This document shows, in pieces, positions 24,331 through 37,476 of a stretch of 64,000 nt of DNA (position 1 is its first letter; each line of letters starts with the position of its first letter). The notes beneath the pieces were generated by a model that saw only the letters and a list, made by a program, of their open reading frames with translations, was not told the DNA's origin and did no database searches. The stretch lies in assembly GCA_024509875.1 (NCBI GenBank), contig JAMPIV010004934.1, positions 171,904 to 235,903 of the forward strand, written 5' to 3'. The DNA comes from Oreohelix idahoensis (lineage: Eukaryota > Mollusca > Gastropoda > Stylommatophora > Oreohelicidae). A program made the translations under genes and the position numbers.

Positions 24331-27300
24331 CTCTTTTGATAATTTATTTCATTTTGTTTGCAGTATTTTTTTTCAATGGGTTGTTTTAAAAAAAGTGCAC
24401 AGTAGTATGCATTCATATCGTATTGATAGGTTACAATATTTTCAATAATATGCCCTGAGTAATTCTGAGGTGTCGAGCATTCACAGTTACTCAGTATCCA
24501 TAATTTGAGAAAATCATAACTTCTGTGCAGTCATAAATCATGGAAAAATACAGTTTATAACATAGTACTGATGTTATCATTTCATGTACTTTAATTCAAA
24601 ATGTATGCTTATCTTAGTTCTTGTGCTTGAAACTGTTTATAAAGCATTTATGCTTATGCTTGAAACCAAACGTATGTTTTCAATTCTTGTGCGTGCAACC
24701 AAGATTAAAGGGGATTAATAAAATTGTTGTCACCTACTATCTTTGTATTGTAAACAATCATTCTTTATTTCCTTTTGTGCTTTGTATATCAAGAGCATCC
24801 CTGTGTAGTTGCTAGGAGACAAAGAAAGATTAGGTCTACTGCTACCTTCTTGCAAGAGGCATATGAGGTTCTGCTTGGGGCTGGCAATTTCATTATATAA
24901 ACTTTGCTATAGAACCACTGTTGCAGTAGTATAGGAATGTTTTGTTCAGACTTGCTGCAAGGTGATTGGCTGCAGTGTTGGCTCTATGCTCCATATAGAG
25001 CATACAGGGAAATGAATGATGAATGAATTTCAAAAGCAGTATGGATAAGTATGGCTTGTATTTTCTTATCTTAAACTATCATTTAATATCCATGCTTTCA
25101 GAATAAGAGAATGGTGTTGTGTGACATGTACAACAGATTTATTGTTGCATCTATCTGATCACTTAGTTTCAAGGTTTTTACAAGCTAAATAAAATGAATA
25201 TGTTGTGAATACATATGTAAATATGAGCAAGCTTCAGAGTGCTTGAGATTGAACATTAAATATGAGCATGTTTCAAATACTCTGAGATAGAGCCCTACAG
25301 AAAAAGGAAGAGAGGGAAGAAGGCCCATGTATGGCAACCATAGAGAGGTGATAATGCAAGTGAAAAAATAAGCCGATGTGTGCATTAAAAGGAGAGAGAA
25401 GAAAATTAAATAAGTCAAACGATTTTGATGGTGCATTATGTTTAAGGTTGTGTCTTAGTGTGCCCTTTTGATTATGGGGATCTGTACAACTTAGTTACAG
25501 TTATATTATTATTTGTAAGTGGCAGATCTTTACCTACTTGCTAGTTTATAATCATATTGCTGTGATCTTGTTTAGCAGTTTTAACTTCTGTTGGCTGTTG
25601 AAGAATTTAATATTGTGTATCCATGTAATAATGTGAGTTGATAATTCTTGTAAATAGATGCACTTTATTTAGATTTCTTGCTAATTCTGTATCACACAGA
25701 GTAACACGTAACAATATTTAAGTCTGACTGGCTTGTAAGTAGAATCTGAAATAAGATTATTTTTTTTTTACACATCTATTCAGGAAACGGTTGATTTATT
25801 TTTCTTATGTGGTTTCTTTATAATTCTTCTTCTTACACATTATTTGATGAAAAAATTTGCAGTATGCCATATTTTTGTTCTTGCTTGTTTTATCATTGTT
25901 TCACTATTATAGCAAGTAGAATGATAAATGTTTTAATGACAGGTTGATTATTTGGGTAATATTTGTCACAGTGTAAAATGCATGTATATCATTTCTTGCT
26001 AATTGTGCTACAACATCAGAAGCAGTGAAGTTTATAGTCATAAATCTTATTTCTGAAAAGTTATTAAGAAAGATTACTTTTGCATAATTTTTTGTATTTG
26101 TATCATGCTGGCATCTAATGACGATAACTGCCCGATACATTCCAGTTTCTTTTTTAAGAAATACCTTTAGATGCTGTGGAGGTGTGTCAGTTTTAAAGTA
26201 GATATTTATTCAGTTTGAGCCTTTCTCTTGAAGGTATGTAATTGTATACAGTCATGTCCACATTGTGCAGTAAGGACCAAACATGGACATGTTAAAAAAA
26301 AAAAAACAGAGAAATAGAAAATTGAAGTCTATGAAATGCAACCCCTGAGAAAATTGATTCATACAAGTACAGATAAATGTTAAAAAACGAATACAGTAAG
26401 AGCTAAAATTGGAACTAAGTCTTACCTAGATAGTGACGTTACTACAATGTAATGGACCCTCAGCCACAAATTATGTGTGGCCCTTTTTATAAAATAGACT
26501 GGACAACTATAAATAATATATGTCAACTCTGTATACTAATGTAACTACTTATTTTATCAGCATTGTCCTTTAGCTCCCCAAGGAGCATAGGCCTTCAATA
26601 ATTTGTGCCAGGTTCTCCTGTCCTGTACCATCCACCCAAGATATTTCCACATCTTTTTCCCTTTTATTTTTGTCTCCAGAAACTAAGACATGCTGTGATG
26701 TTTAGCACAGGAACAAAGGAAATTAAAAGGATGTATATAATGGCAAGGGTCCCCTCTGACCACTGCTTTCTGGGGCTCACTTGATAGTGGATGGTCATAC
26801 TAGTGGTAGTTATGCCAGTGTACCTAGAGTACTTAGAGCAGCAGTGAATAAAATGGTTTGAACATCTGCTCAGATTGAAAGCTCACTTGCCATATCATGC
26901 TCCTTGTGTGCTAGATCATTGCTTTTCAAGGTACATGGGTAGATGGTTGGGAAGGGGTGGTATACAGAAATAGTTAGCAAAAATAGTTTTTACATGTTCT
27001 AAATACGTATTATCCTTTAATTTTTAAAACACTGATATAAAACAATTCTTACAATTTAAATCAGAAGGGGGTTTTCAGAAGTCATCGGAAACATACTCTT
27101 AAATCTTAGTCTCCAAAAGCCAGAATTAGGTGGAAATATATATAATTATTATTTTAAATATTGACCTGGAGATATATTTGAAAATATACACAAGTGCTAC
27201 CTGATCTCACTGTACAGGCCTGGCTGATTGATGAATTTTTATTCTTATATTAAATAGGAATTTTTTCTGCTCTGATGCCAAGTGTTCATGTTAAAAACAT

Positions 27301-27858
27301 GAAATAATTGTTTTTAGTGTCTTTCTGCGAATGTAAATTCTACAAATGGGGAAAAAGAGCTTCATGTTAATAACACAAATGATAGCATCAGCAGATTAAA
27401 TCTTTCAGATGTTGGTCTTTTAGTCTATATCAGAAATGAAATGCTGCAATGTTCAGTAAAATGACCATTATGTCAGCTTGTACAGTTATAGCAGTACAAG
27501 ACAAAGATGTAATGAAGAAAGATTTCATTTTATTTTAAACATCAGTTTTTTTTTAGGTTTATGCATTTCAATAACGAACTGAACAGAAATTCTCATACCT
27601 CGTTGTTTAAATACTATTATGTTCATATATATCTGCATTATAATTAGCCATCTTTGTATAAGTAAATAATAACAATTATTCTTGACACTTACAATATGTT
27701 TAGTAGCCCCTTCAGTCGTAACTGACTAAAGGAATGCGCCCCTTAGGTGACATCCCTCAGCTGCTTTTTTTTCTCTTATTCCTTCAACAATTTCTCTTCT
27801 CTTCTGCTTGTTGGGATGTAGATGTGATATAAGTGCTCTGTGAACTTCTTTAGTCCTT
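24331..27858. other. Intergenic stretch, nothing assigned
   Basis: AT-rich DNA without a convincing exon or transposon protein. A single isolated copy of the later minisatellite motif (TAGGAGACAAAGAAAG) is at about 24810. No other structure was found by eye. Confidence 0.4.
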
Positions 27859-28074
27859 TATAGTTCTGGAGGTCTGTTAGGAGACAAAGAAAGTTATAGT
27901 TCTGGGGGTCTCTGAGGAGACAAAGAAAGTTATAGTTCTGGGGATCTCTGAGGAGACAAAGAAAGTTATAGTTCTAGGGATCTCTGAGGAGACAAAGAAA
28001 GTTATAGTTCTGGGGATCTCTGAGGAGACAAAGAAAGTTATAGTTCTGGGGATCTCTGAGGAGACAAAGAAAGA
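27859..28074. repeat. 36-bp minisatellite, six units
   Basis: Six head-to-tail copies of a 36-bp unit, approximately TATAGTTCTGGGGATCTCTG followed by AGGAGACAAAGAAAGT. The middle units are nearly identical. Because 36 is divisible by 3 the minus strand stays open with a 12-residue period, but nothing suggests a real gene. Confidence 0.9.
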
Positions 28075-29774
28075 ACAGGAACACTGCTCCCTCAGGCATG
28101 TCATAAAAGACTAATACAAAGTTGTGCTTGTGGTTAGCTACCTCATCTTGCAAAACAAATTGCTATACAGATCACTGCTGCAAGAGCACATAAATACTTT
28201 GGTACAGGCTTTCTGCAAGGAGACCAGCTGTTGTGGCGGCTTCTTGCTCCATGGGAGGCACAAAAGAAAATGGTGATTAAGATGAACTTCTTTACATAAA
28301 CATTACTTCCCTTGTGTTTGCACATATTATTTGTTGATTCAGATGACTTTTCATGTTATGTTGAAATTATTATGTTGTGAGTTCAGTGTTTTCTCTAACA
28401 AAGGTGCCAGTACAGAACTTGTGGAAAGAACCTAACAAAGACCAATTAAAAAAAAAACCCATTCCCAGGATGATTGCCCCCTATTATGGCTAAATATATT
28501 GTTTTAAAAAAAAAGAAGACAAAAATTTGCTTACTTTAGTTCTGTCTGGTGTCAGGCAATTTTACAATTGCCTCTTCTTGTTTTTTTTTTTTTTTTTTTT
28601 TTGCTTTTTTTGTTCTGCATATTTCAGAGCCATATAACAAAACAGCCTTGACATCTGAGTTGAAGATTCTGTTTTTTGTGTTGGTCTTGATTTCTTGTGA
28701 TTGCCATATATTTCCATATTTAGTGTAACTGGTCTATTTAGAATTTCCTTGAAATGTTCTTTCATTTCTTCATTTGCTATTTTATATTGCTAAAAAGTAA
28801 ATTTACTTTCTTGTCCTTAATATGGCCATCTGACTGCTTATATTTACCTGTTCCCTTCTTTGTAATAGTAGCAATAGTATGCTGACATATATCTTCTAAA
28901 TATCAATCAGAGATAAATTACATGCCTTTCCTACTTCCTGTGGGTGGCTGTATTGTTTAACAATCCTGCAGAGCAGTTCAGTTCTTTAGAAAGCTCAGCT
29001 GTTAATCATTGTCTGAAGTGTTACTGGTGATGAGCTTCACTGACCAATCCTTGCAGTGCTGTTCCTGGGAGTTTTGTCAATAGCTGATGTCATATAGAAA
29101 ACAAAAATGTGTGGTGCTAAAATTTAATTTCTCATATCTTTCTTCTTTTGACTAGAAAATTCTGCAAAGATGTCAGTGGCAGCTGCATTATTTTATACAG
29201 CATTTTTGCACTTGAGTCAGTCTATTTTCTGAAATATTGCTTCTTTTAATTTCTATAGCATGAAACACGTTTGAAATGACCTCTTTCCCTCAGCACCACC
29301 TTTCAGGAAAATACTTTTGCTAGTTGTGATCCATAGTGTATGACATCACACAGGGCTATAAATCACTGATTAGCTGATATTTGTGAGGATTAAAAAAAAC
29401 AAAATGTAAATGGAAGGAACCTCAAACAACATTGGTCCACTGCTATTTTGCCATCACCGTTTCAGCCTATTTTACAATAAACAAGGAGAAAACTCCATAG
29501 GCTCACACCAGTATAAATAAGTCAGTAAGACCCATTCTCAGATATAAATAAATAAGCATGTAAGTAGATAGGAAGCAGCCAGTTTAAATATTTTCTTTGA
29601 ACACTCTCAGATGTCGACTTGCATGTGTTTGAAGAAAGTAGTAGTCAGCTGAATGTTTTATTTTTTTTCTTGGGCAAGGAGGATGCATTGGTCAATGTGT
29701 TTTGACATTTTTATAAACAAATACGTCAGTTACCATTTTTTTTTTTTGGTTGATTCTTGAAAATTAAATAAGTA

Positions 29775-31705
29775 CAGTAGAACCTTGATAATCTGAACTA
29801 GTTGTTGTTCAAATTTCAGATTTGGTCATATTATATTTATAGTAGGGCTGTACCAAATATCCTATTCGTATTTGATTCGGTGCCGAATAGTGCCTTCAAT
29901 GAACTATACGTATTCGGCCGAATATACGCTGCCGTCAAATCCGAATAGTGAATTTAGGTCAATCCGCGGCGTGATAATTTTAGACCCAGAAAGTATGCTG
30001 ACTTTCCGTTTCCATTGGTCATGCTACTAACAACACACCACGCCTTGCGATCAGTACAGGCTGTCTCCTGCTTATTCGACAGGTTATGGACCAGAGCACT
30101 GTCGAAAAGCAGAAATCGTCAAAAAGCGGAACCCAGTCTATGTTTAGCTTGCAAATGCATTTTGGCCGCCGAAAAATGTAAATAATGCACTATATATCAT
30201 TTGCCAATGTGTGCGAAAGCTAAATAACACACTATATGTATACAAAAGCACAGTAAAATGAACAGAAGCTTACCTTTAAATATACAAAAGTACTGTACAG
30301 TAAAATGAACAAAAGCTTGGAAACATGACGAAATAGGTCGAAAGAGCGGACCACGCGTCGAATGTATGGGTTCTGGTTATAATTGAAAATCGTTGAAAAG
30401 CCAACCATCGAATAGCGGGGGACTCCTGTACTTTAGCGTGTAGCGGGTTGCATCAGCTGACTAGGCAGTGGGTAGGCACCAGCCGGTTAAAACCAGACGT
30501 GTAAATATCAGTGTCTGCGTTAGTCCTCGCATTGTGACTGTTGTATTGGTTTAAATCATGCCTTGTTGTTTTTTTTAAATACTTTATAGTGACTGTTCAA
30601 GTTTAAGAAATACAATTTATTATTCGTTATGGAAAAGCGTAGTCCAATTTGGAAACATGTTTTCATATAACAGATGTTGTCTTTTGGCACAGAATGTTGA
30701 GAGACTGGTTTTTTTTTAAAGCCAATACATGTTTCATGTAGCAATTTAAAAATTAATTAATGGCTAGTTAGAAGCATTAAATAGTTCAAAGATATTTGCC
30801 CTGTTTTTTTTTGTAACACTGTATAATTAATAAAAATGTGTCTTCAGTCATCTCCTGAGCCAAAGTTTTAAGTTGGGGGGGGGGGATTTTTCTTGTTCCA
30901 GGGACGTCTGTAACAATACAGATATTTTCTTGGCAGTAGCTGGGCTTCTCTAAATCAGTTAGCATATCCATTTCTGTAGGTTAGTGAAAAAAAAACCTGT
31001 ACAGATTACGTGTGACCGTACTAGTTGGCATGTATATTGGTGACAGGCTTGCAGATTTAGCATGCCTAAAATATTGACTGCTGAATAAGAAAAACAACTT
31101 CTGGAGACTAAAATACAAAAGGGTATAATAATAAAAATGCTGAATATAGTTTTATTCATAGGTAACTGGCCAAAAGAAACTTTTAAACCACATCATTTTC
31201 AAAATTTGCTTCTTTGCTGCCAAGTCTCTCAGTCTTTTCAACAAGAGTGGTTAATTTAGACACCATTCAGTTTGTTGCTCATACTAAGCCATTGCAGTCA
31301 CTAGCACAGTGATTTCCTCTGCACTTATTCATCAGAATAAAGTTTAAATTTCAACTTTACAATTTTTTTACTTGTTTTTATACTCTTATGGCTGACTTTC
31401 CAACCTCATAAAATCTGGTTAACAAAGACCTAATTTCTGCTTCCTTTACAAGACAAAGGTGCCATAACTGCAGGATGGTGCAATAAAACTGTTTAAACAC
31501 AAGACAACCACTGTTGCACTAAACAATCTGAGGAAATGACTTAATGCTTGTGAGAATAGAAATTGATACCGTTCATTACAAATCTCCCTGCCAAGGACAC
31601 ATTTTGTTTAGCTCAGGCTAATAGACTTTCTGGTGCCAGCATAAAAAAAATGTAAAGTGCTGAATAGTTTGGATAATTGATGTTCGAATTATTGAGGTTC
31701 TACTG
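29775..31705. mobile_element. Large Tigger/pogo-like TIR element, no transposase left
   Basis: The left end CAGTAGAACCTTGATAATCT (after TA) and the inward-read right end CAGTAGAACCTCAATAATTC are matching terminal inverted repeats of Tigger/pogo type. The left TA is present, but the right flank is GC rather than TA, so one side has mutated or is mis-set. The 1.9-kb interior has no recognisable transposase and contains a second, nested TIR element (30057-30428). Confidence 0.6.
30057..30428. mobile_element. 372-bp TIR element (MITE) nested in 29775-31705
   Basis: Flanked by TA (30055-30056 and 30429-30430). Ends are CAGGCTGTCTCCTGCTTATT on the left and, read inward from the right, CAGGAGTCCCCCGCTATTCG. 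TA duplication and CAGG termini fit the Tc1/mariner-Tigger group. Non-coding. Confidence 0.65.
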
Positions 31706-31804
31706 GCACTGCACATTCATTGCAGGTGATGGGACTATCTGCAAGCAAAAATACGTCAACATAGTTAACATTTAAAAAAAGACATGTATCAAGGAATGAT
31801 GGTG

Positions 31805-31890
31805 ATTTAATGGTTAACATTGTTGCTTTCAAAGCAGTCTATCTGGTTTTGATTCCCAGCTGTAGTATGAATTTTTTTTTTTTTTTTTTT
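31805..31890 (+). repeat. Possible degraded tRNA-like SINE head
   Basis: GGTGATTTAATGGTTAACAT resembles a mutated A box, and GGTTTTGATTCCC about 35 bp later resembles a mutated B box. A long T run follows (31870-31896). Weak resemblance only. Confidence 0.25.
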
Positions 31891-33506
31891 TTTTTTAAAT
31901 CCAATGATATGTAATTAGTTTTGACAGACAAGTTAAAAAAAAAACATGAAATGTATTTAAGGGCTTATATATAATAAAACTCTGGATATTATTAAACCGA
32001 CTCAAAGTATTAATATATTTATCATGTCCTAAGTGTGCGTGCGTATTTAAAAATTTTTTTATTAAAAAACGTATTATTTCCAAATGTCTGAGTGTGTTAA
32101 CAGGTTTACTCCCTCTGTGAAAGATGAAAGGGAATAGAAGCTGGGTCAAAGTTTACGGTCTGTAGCATCTTGCTTACTGGGTTTATCACACTTAGGATGT
32201 AATAATCAAACTGAAACACAACACATGAATTTAAAATTTCATATTCTTAGTGGTAAAGACATAACATCAGCTCTTATCTGCTGGCCATGACATTAGTGTA
32301 ACTTCATACTGTCTTTTATAAAAATAAAAGAGGTCTCCAATTAGTTTACATAGGCATTAACTCCATCATGTGACACTTTCAGCATTTGTCACATGCCTTA
32401 ATTAATATTAAATCTGGTGAGAATTTCAATTCTTCTTCGTTCACTCTCAGACATCAACTTTAACATGTTGAAAGAAAGCAGTGTTCAGCTGGAGGCTGCC
32501 AATACCGAGTTGAAGACTCCTTGGTTTTATCTACACTGTAGATCTAGGCTTTTCCTGTGGCTTTTCTGCTAATCCAAAACATTTAGAGTTGAAGTCATGA
32601 GTTCCTGTTTCTCCAGCTTGGCTTGCATGCAAAGGATAATCACATCTGGTCGCAAGCTAATAGGAAGAAGCGCATGGCATAGTGTGCATTCTCCACCATT
32701 CAAGGGGGCTCTCCATATAGGCAGAGCTAAATTACTGTGCTCTCGTTCTGGGCTTTCCCAAGGAATTATCACGTCTGACACAGAGCCACTTTTCAGCTCC
32801 CCCTGCCTATCATGAGTCCATAGTAAGATCCTGCATGCATCCAACCAGGTAAAAGCCAGTATTACATCTGGGGCCAAGTGATACCTCCAAGCTTAGTGTG
32901 CAATGCTGGGTTCTTAACAAGTTCCTCCACAGTGAAAGTGTGTGGATGATTTCAAGAGTCAGTGAGGGTGGAATTAGCCTCACAGACAAAGGTTCACATC
33001 CACATTTGTATATATAGCATTGTGCTTATCTGGTGGCATACATGCCACAACTCGGAGATGAAAAACCTGTACAAAAAATCCAAAACCCTGTACAAAGACC
33101 CATAAAACCTGTACAAAGACTGAAAAAACATATCAAAAGAGTTAATTCGTGTAAAAATATTTTCAATTACAGTGGGCTGCATTATAAATGAGGCACGGGG
33201 ACTTTGCCTTTTAAAGCAGGTCTTCACTTATTTTAAAACCCAAACAATAAATGTCTGAGTTTATTTTACACTGTAAAAATAATGTGATGGTGTCATCATT
33301 TAGTCTATTTCTGTGTTTAATTATCACTAACAGACTGGGAAATCCTGTGTTCAATAGGACATTATAAAAGAACTCTGAGACACAGTAATAAGGGGAATGG
33401 GTGAGAAAACCTGTACAGAAATTATGTACAGGGTGTACACATCAGAAAACGCAAACACCTTGTACAGATTATGGGTAAACCATAGCATGTGGCATGTATG
33501 TGGTGG

Positions 33507-33881
33507 TCATAAACGGATGACTTCAGATATGCCTCCATACATGAGGCTTTTGGTATCTCCGTAGAGTTTTTCCAGGAATGGTACTGGTGATGGCCATATT
33601 CGCTTTCTCTGTTCCTCATGTGTTGGGCACCTTTGAAGCAGATGTTCAGCAGTTATTTTATCAGTGCCACAGTTACACTCATTATTAATAGTTCCTATCT
33701 TTAACTTGTTCAATAGATGGTATCCCAATGTGTTGTGGCCTGAGCAATGTCTGAAGATTACCACTTGTTCACTTCTGCAAAGCTGATAATATGCATCATT
33801 TTTTTGGCAACATGGATGCTCTGCTTCCCACTTGCTCCTGTATCTGCTCTTGATAAAAAACGTGACATCTTCATATGTCAT
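33507..33881 (-). pseudogene. LINE C-terminal fragment (RNase H-type non-LTR element)
   Basis: A 124-residue minus-strand open segment with the usual end of I/nimbus-like or related LINE proteins. SGHNTLGYHLLNKLKIG is followed by the C-x-C...H-x-x-x-C motif CNCGTDKITAEHLLQRCP (the CCHC of such C-termini), then RIWPSPVPFLEKLYGD. It has no upstream RT on the same strand nearby, so it is a 5'-truncated fragment. It could derive from the same broad lineage as the decayed LINE at 16-17.7 kb. Confidence 0.7.
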
Positions 33882-33967
33882 GCTTGTGTTAAGCTGAGGT
33901 AGCTGTTCATTATTCCAATTATTCTATTCCATTAACTTTTATTTTGAAGGCAGAACATAAACATTTT

Positions 33968-34096
33968 GGGTAACAGACTATTTTAGATCTCTTGTTTAAG
34001 TTACTTCCCTTGGGGTCTTAAACACGTAATAACAATGGACGGTCATTCCAAAGGGAAGTAACTCTAAATAAGAGATCTCTAAAATAGTCTTTTACC
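33968..34096. repeat. Fold-back (inverted-repeat) element
   Basis: Two arms of about 40 bp, one containing GACTATTTTAGATCTCTTGT then AAGTTACTTCCCTT and the other its near-perfect reverse complement (AAGGGAAGTAACTC...AGAGATCTCTAAAATAGTC), are separated by about 36 bp. The single strand could form a long hairpin. Likely a small palindromic MITE. Confidence 0.75.
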
Positions 34097-34560
34097 ACAT
34101 TTGGTATCATCAAAATTTCTCTTTTTGCTCCGTATTGATCTATCGCTGCTGCTGGCTGCCCTTCCAGGAAGCCTGTACCAAAGTTTTCATATGCTCTTGT
34201 AGTGATAGTTTCTGTAGCAGTTGGTTTTACATGAGGAGTTTGCCGACCCCATAGACATCCGTAAATGTAGTCATCTCTTATCCTGAGGAATTAGTAGTCC
34301 TAATCTTTCTTCGTCTCCTCCGAGGAAATAACAGTGGAATTTTTAGTATGTTTTTTTTAAAATGTACATTTGAGTAGATGTTTCATTATACTGGAAGAAC
34401 TGGTGCGATGACAAATGATGTACTCATTTATGAAATGATTGTCTAAATATTTTAGTTATTGCAGGTCTAAGGAATATACATGTCTGGTCAAAGGTAAAAT
34501 ACAATGGTACATGTGTACATTTTTGTTGTTGTTGTTGTCAAGAGGTGCATGAAACATTAC

Positions 34561-34591
34561 TCCTAACATTTCAGTGAAATGCTTTCATCAG
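34561..34591 (-). ncRNA. Hammerhead-ribozyme-like motif, degenerate
   Basis: The minus strand reads CTGATGA, a short stem-loop-like segment (AAGCATTTCACT), then GAAA and TGTTAGG. This has the order of the conserved hammerhead core (CUGAUGA, stem II, GAAA, short stem III, cleavage site). Stem II is only about two pairs (AG/CU) and stem I is poor, so catalytic activity is doubtful. Penelope-like elements are known to carry minimal hammerheads, but no Penelope protein is recognisable here. Confidence 0.3.
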
Positions 34592-35076
34592 AATATACAG
34601 GATAGTGAACGAAACGATGTAGCAACAACAACAACAAAACTAAAAGAACTTGGAAGGGAATAGAAACAAACTTCTTATCTGAAAATACTGAAATCTCAGG
34701 CAACGCAAAATATAGTCCTGAGACCAAGGAAACATGTCACTGGATTTTTTAAGTCATTCAGAAGAGCTTATAAGTGGTACAAAGTAAATAACAATTAAAA
34801 TGAGAAGAAAAAAGGAAGAAAAAAGTAAGAAAAAGACTGTGGAGGTAAAGAAACAAATAGACACATTTTTGGGCTCAGGGGTTGAAATCCATTTTAGAAA
34901 AATATTGAAACATCCGGCTTTTATGTGAAAGACTAAATTACGCGAAAGATGTCATTTCTAAAATTCCTTATTTGAATGTCACTTCCATCGACTGAATTAA
35001 AGTCGCCATCCTCTCAGTAGTGAGCAAATAATTATCAACAATCCTGTAAGTGTTCATGTTGTTTGATTGTTTATAT

Positions 35077-35335
35077 TACTTACTTACTTAGTCGTTCCCC
35101 TTCTACCGTGAGGTGTAGAGGTTTGGAAGAGAGAGCGCCAGACTATCCTATCGAAGTCTTCCTCCTGGCCTGGTTCCATTCTAGTCCTTCAAAGATTGTC
35201 TAATGTTGTCCTCCCAGCGGACTCTGGGTCGTCCGGGAGGTCTTGATCCCTGGCTCTTTGTTTCCCATGCTTGTCGTGGTAGCCGATCTTCTCCCATTCT
35301 GCAAACATGGCCAAACCATCTTAGTTGGGACTGTT
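35077..35335 (-). repeat. 3' end of RTE-like LINE, second copy
   Basis: Reverse complement of about 19955-20218, including the (TTAC)n tail (35077-35093), the CTCACGGTAGAAGGGGAACG segment, and the coding end (GRPRVRW-like codons). Strongly 5'-truncated: only about 260 bp are left. Confidence 0.9.
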
Positions 35336-35931
35336 TGTTTGTATTAGATTATCATAATATTTTAACTCGGATTTTGTAATTATCATCCTATATGTTTATT
35401 GCCACATGTTACAAAAAAAAAAAAAAAAAAAAAAACTTTAAATAACAACTTGGTTATTTAATTATTTTAAACTTTTTAATCAATTAAAACCTCGCCATCT
35501 ATTGCAATTTACAAATAATTTTAACTGCAATATTGAATTAGACATTAATAATCAAAGGTATTATACTTTTATTACACATACTCTAAATGCCAAAATGAAA
35601 GTGTTCACAGATGAATTGAAAGAAATGTCCCTGTTTAGTCAGTCGTCTGCAACATTCAGAAGCAGAATGTCTTGTTTGCACATTTGTCACTTTTGTGTCA
35701 GCAGTAAATAAAGGTGCAGCTGATACAAAACACATGCACGCGCGCACGCACACACACTCACAAAAACAGAAAAGCCTCAAGAAAGCACTTGCGTGGGGAA
35801 GTTCACAATCCAAACTGACAATTGTTTTACAAAAGAAATAAGCACAGAACAGAATAAAGTTGCTGCTACAGAAGGTCCTTTTGATTATCATATTGTGAAA
35901 AATCACAATAGTTTGAAGTCAGTGGACTGTA

Positions 35932-36303
35932 CAGGTATACCTCTGCGATATTGCGGGTTCGGTTCCAGACCACTGCAATAAAGTGAATATCGCAATAAAG
36001 CGGGTCACATACATTTTTTGGCTTTCCAGTTCATATAAAAGCCTAAAATCATGTTTACACTATGTCTATTAAGTGCGCAATAGTGCTAGGTCTAAAAAAA
36101 AAACAATGTACTGTAAAATGAAAAATACTTTATTGCTAAAAAATACAAAACAAATAATAATCTTCATCATCTAAGCCTTCAGCGAATCGTAATCTTTTTA
36201 CCAAAATCTATCGGAAGAAGAAAGCACGTCCTAATAAATAAATCTGAATAATTAGAAAAAAAAGCACAATATCTGCGAAGCGCAATAAAGCGAGGTATGC
36301 CTG
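35932..36303. mobile_element. 372-bp Tigger-like MITE
   Basis: Flanked by TA (35930-35931, 36304-36305). Terminal inverted repeats CAGGTATACCTCTGCGATAT and, read inward from the right, CAGGCATACCTCGCTTTATT. The ends (CAGGTATACCTC...ATTGCGG, CAATAAAGCG) are those of the well-known Tigger family of pogo-type transposons. The interior has no transposase. Confidence 0.8.
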
Positions 36304-36585
36304 TACCGTACTTTAAAACGCAATAAATGATTCAGTAGTTGCCAACAAGTGTGCTTGTGCCAGAACCAAAACAATACCTCCTGTCAATTTCTGTGACTGC
36401 AAAGCACTTGATTGAAACACTGGAATAAAACAGCATTGCTTATTATGGAGTTCTCACTGATGTGAACAAACACGGCTCCGACAAATTGTTTAAATTAATT
36501 ATTCAGTAGTTTGATTGAGACTTTGGTGGTTTACCATACAAATTATGGCGCAGAATAGACTAAATAAAGCAGCAGAAACAATTTC

Positions 36586-36597
36586 ACAATATCTAAC
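36586..36597. repeat. Target-site duplication of the Penelope-like insertion, left copy
   Basis: ACAATATCTAAC, repeated exactly at 57263-57274. A 12-bp duplication bounds the whole nested complex. Confidence 0.85.
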
Positions 36598-37383
36598 CGT
36601 CGGTTATGCCAAGATGATGACAACTTTCTATGCCGAGCACAAGAAATGTTGGACTTCTTCCGTAACAGACAGTATCCAGAAGATGTTCTTACCTCTGCCT
36701 TAGAACGTGTTCTCCCTATCTCACGTCTAGAGGCCCTCAAACCCCGCCAAAAAACCTCCTCTGATAGAGTCAAGTTAATAATGACCTATCACCCTCACAG
36801 CACTGCTGTCAAAAGGATCCTGTTTCGCCACCTACCTCTCCTCCAAGCTGACCCAGTGGCGCGGGAAGCATTTAGTGAGCCACCCTTGCTGGCATATAGA
36901 CGGGACAAAAATTTGAGGGACCTCCTAGTCCACAGCCGTCTGAAAACCGTCAACGATGGCCACTTTGGAACCAAGCCATGTAACCGTACACGATGTAAGA
37001 CATGTCAGTATGTAATCGAAACACGTTCAGTCTCGTTCCCTAACGCCAAGTTCACCATCACCCATGGCTTCACATGTGAGTCACGCAACGTCATTTATGC
37101 TATTATATGCAAACGTTGCAACATTACGTACATCGGCCAAACGGGCACACGACTGGGCGACAGATTCTGCAGACACCTCTATGACATCTCTCAGTTTAAT
37201 TCCACACCTGTGGCCATCCACTTCAATGGCCCTGACCACCACGGTGCCACTGACATCCAGGTGACAGCCATCAGATACTGTTCCTCGGACGCCAACAGTC
37301 GGTTTCGCCAGGAACAACGCCTCATCCATCTTATGGGTTGCCTCAAACCACACGGTTTGAATACCCAACATTCTTTTCTCTGA
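36598..37383 (+). pseudogene. GIY-YIG endonuclease end of the truncated Penelope copy
   Basis: Open from the truncation point to the stop (a downstream ATG is at 36646). It encodes RT thumb-side sequence, then a C-x4-C-x2-C zinc motif (CNRTRCKTC), and a GIY-YIG domain: NVIYAIICKRC, then TYIGQTGTRLGDRF. The stop after NTQHSFL matches the second copy. The codon read CGA at about 36634 is TGA in the second copy (55822-55824). Lacking the RT catalytic part, it is a fragment. Confidence 0.85.
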
Positions 37384-37440
37384 GACGCCTTTCTCTATCG
37401 AGTCCCTGTTGTATTATGACTTTCTACTTTGATGCGATCA

Positions 37441-37476
<36 letters not shown>

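Noticed and set aside
27877..28104. Minus-strand protein with 12-residue repeats
   Set aside because: The period simply reflects a 36-bp minisatellite. No start context, splice sites or flanking coding sequence.
29840..29950. hAT-like terminal sequence with TTCG/CGAA palindromic content
   Set aside because: The left part looks like a hAT-type end, but no matching right inverted repeat or 8-bp duplication was found.
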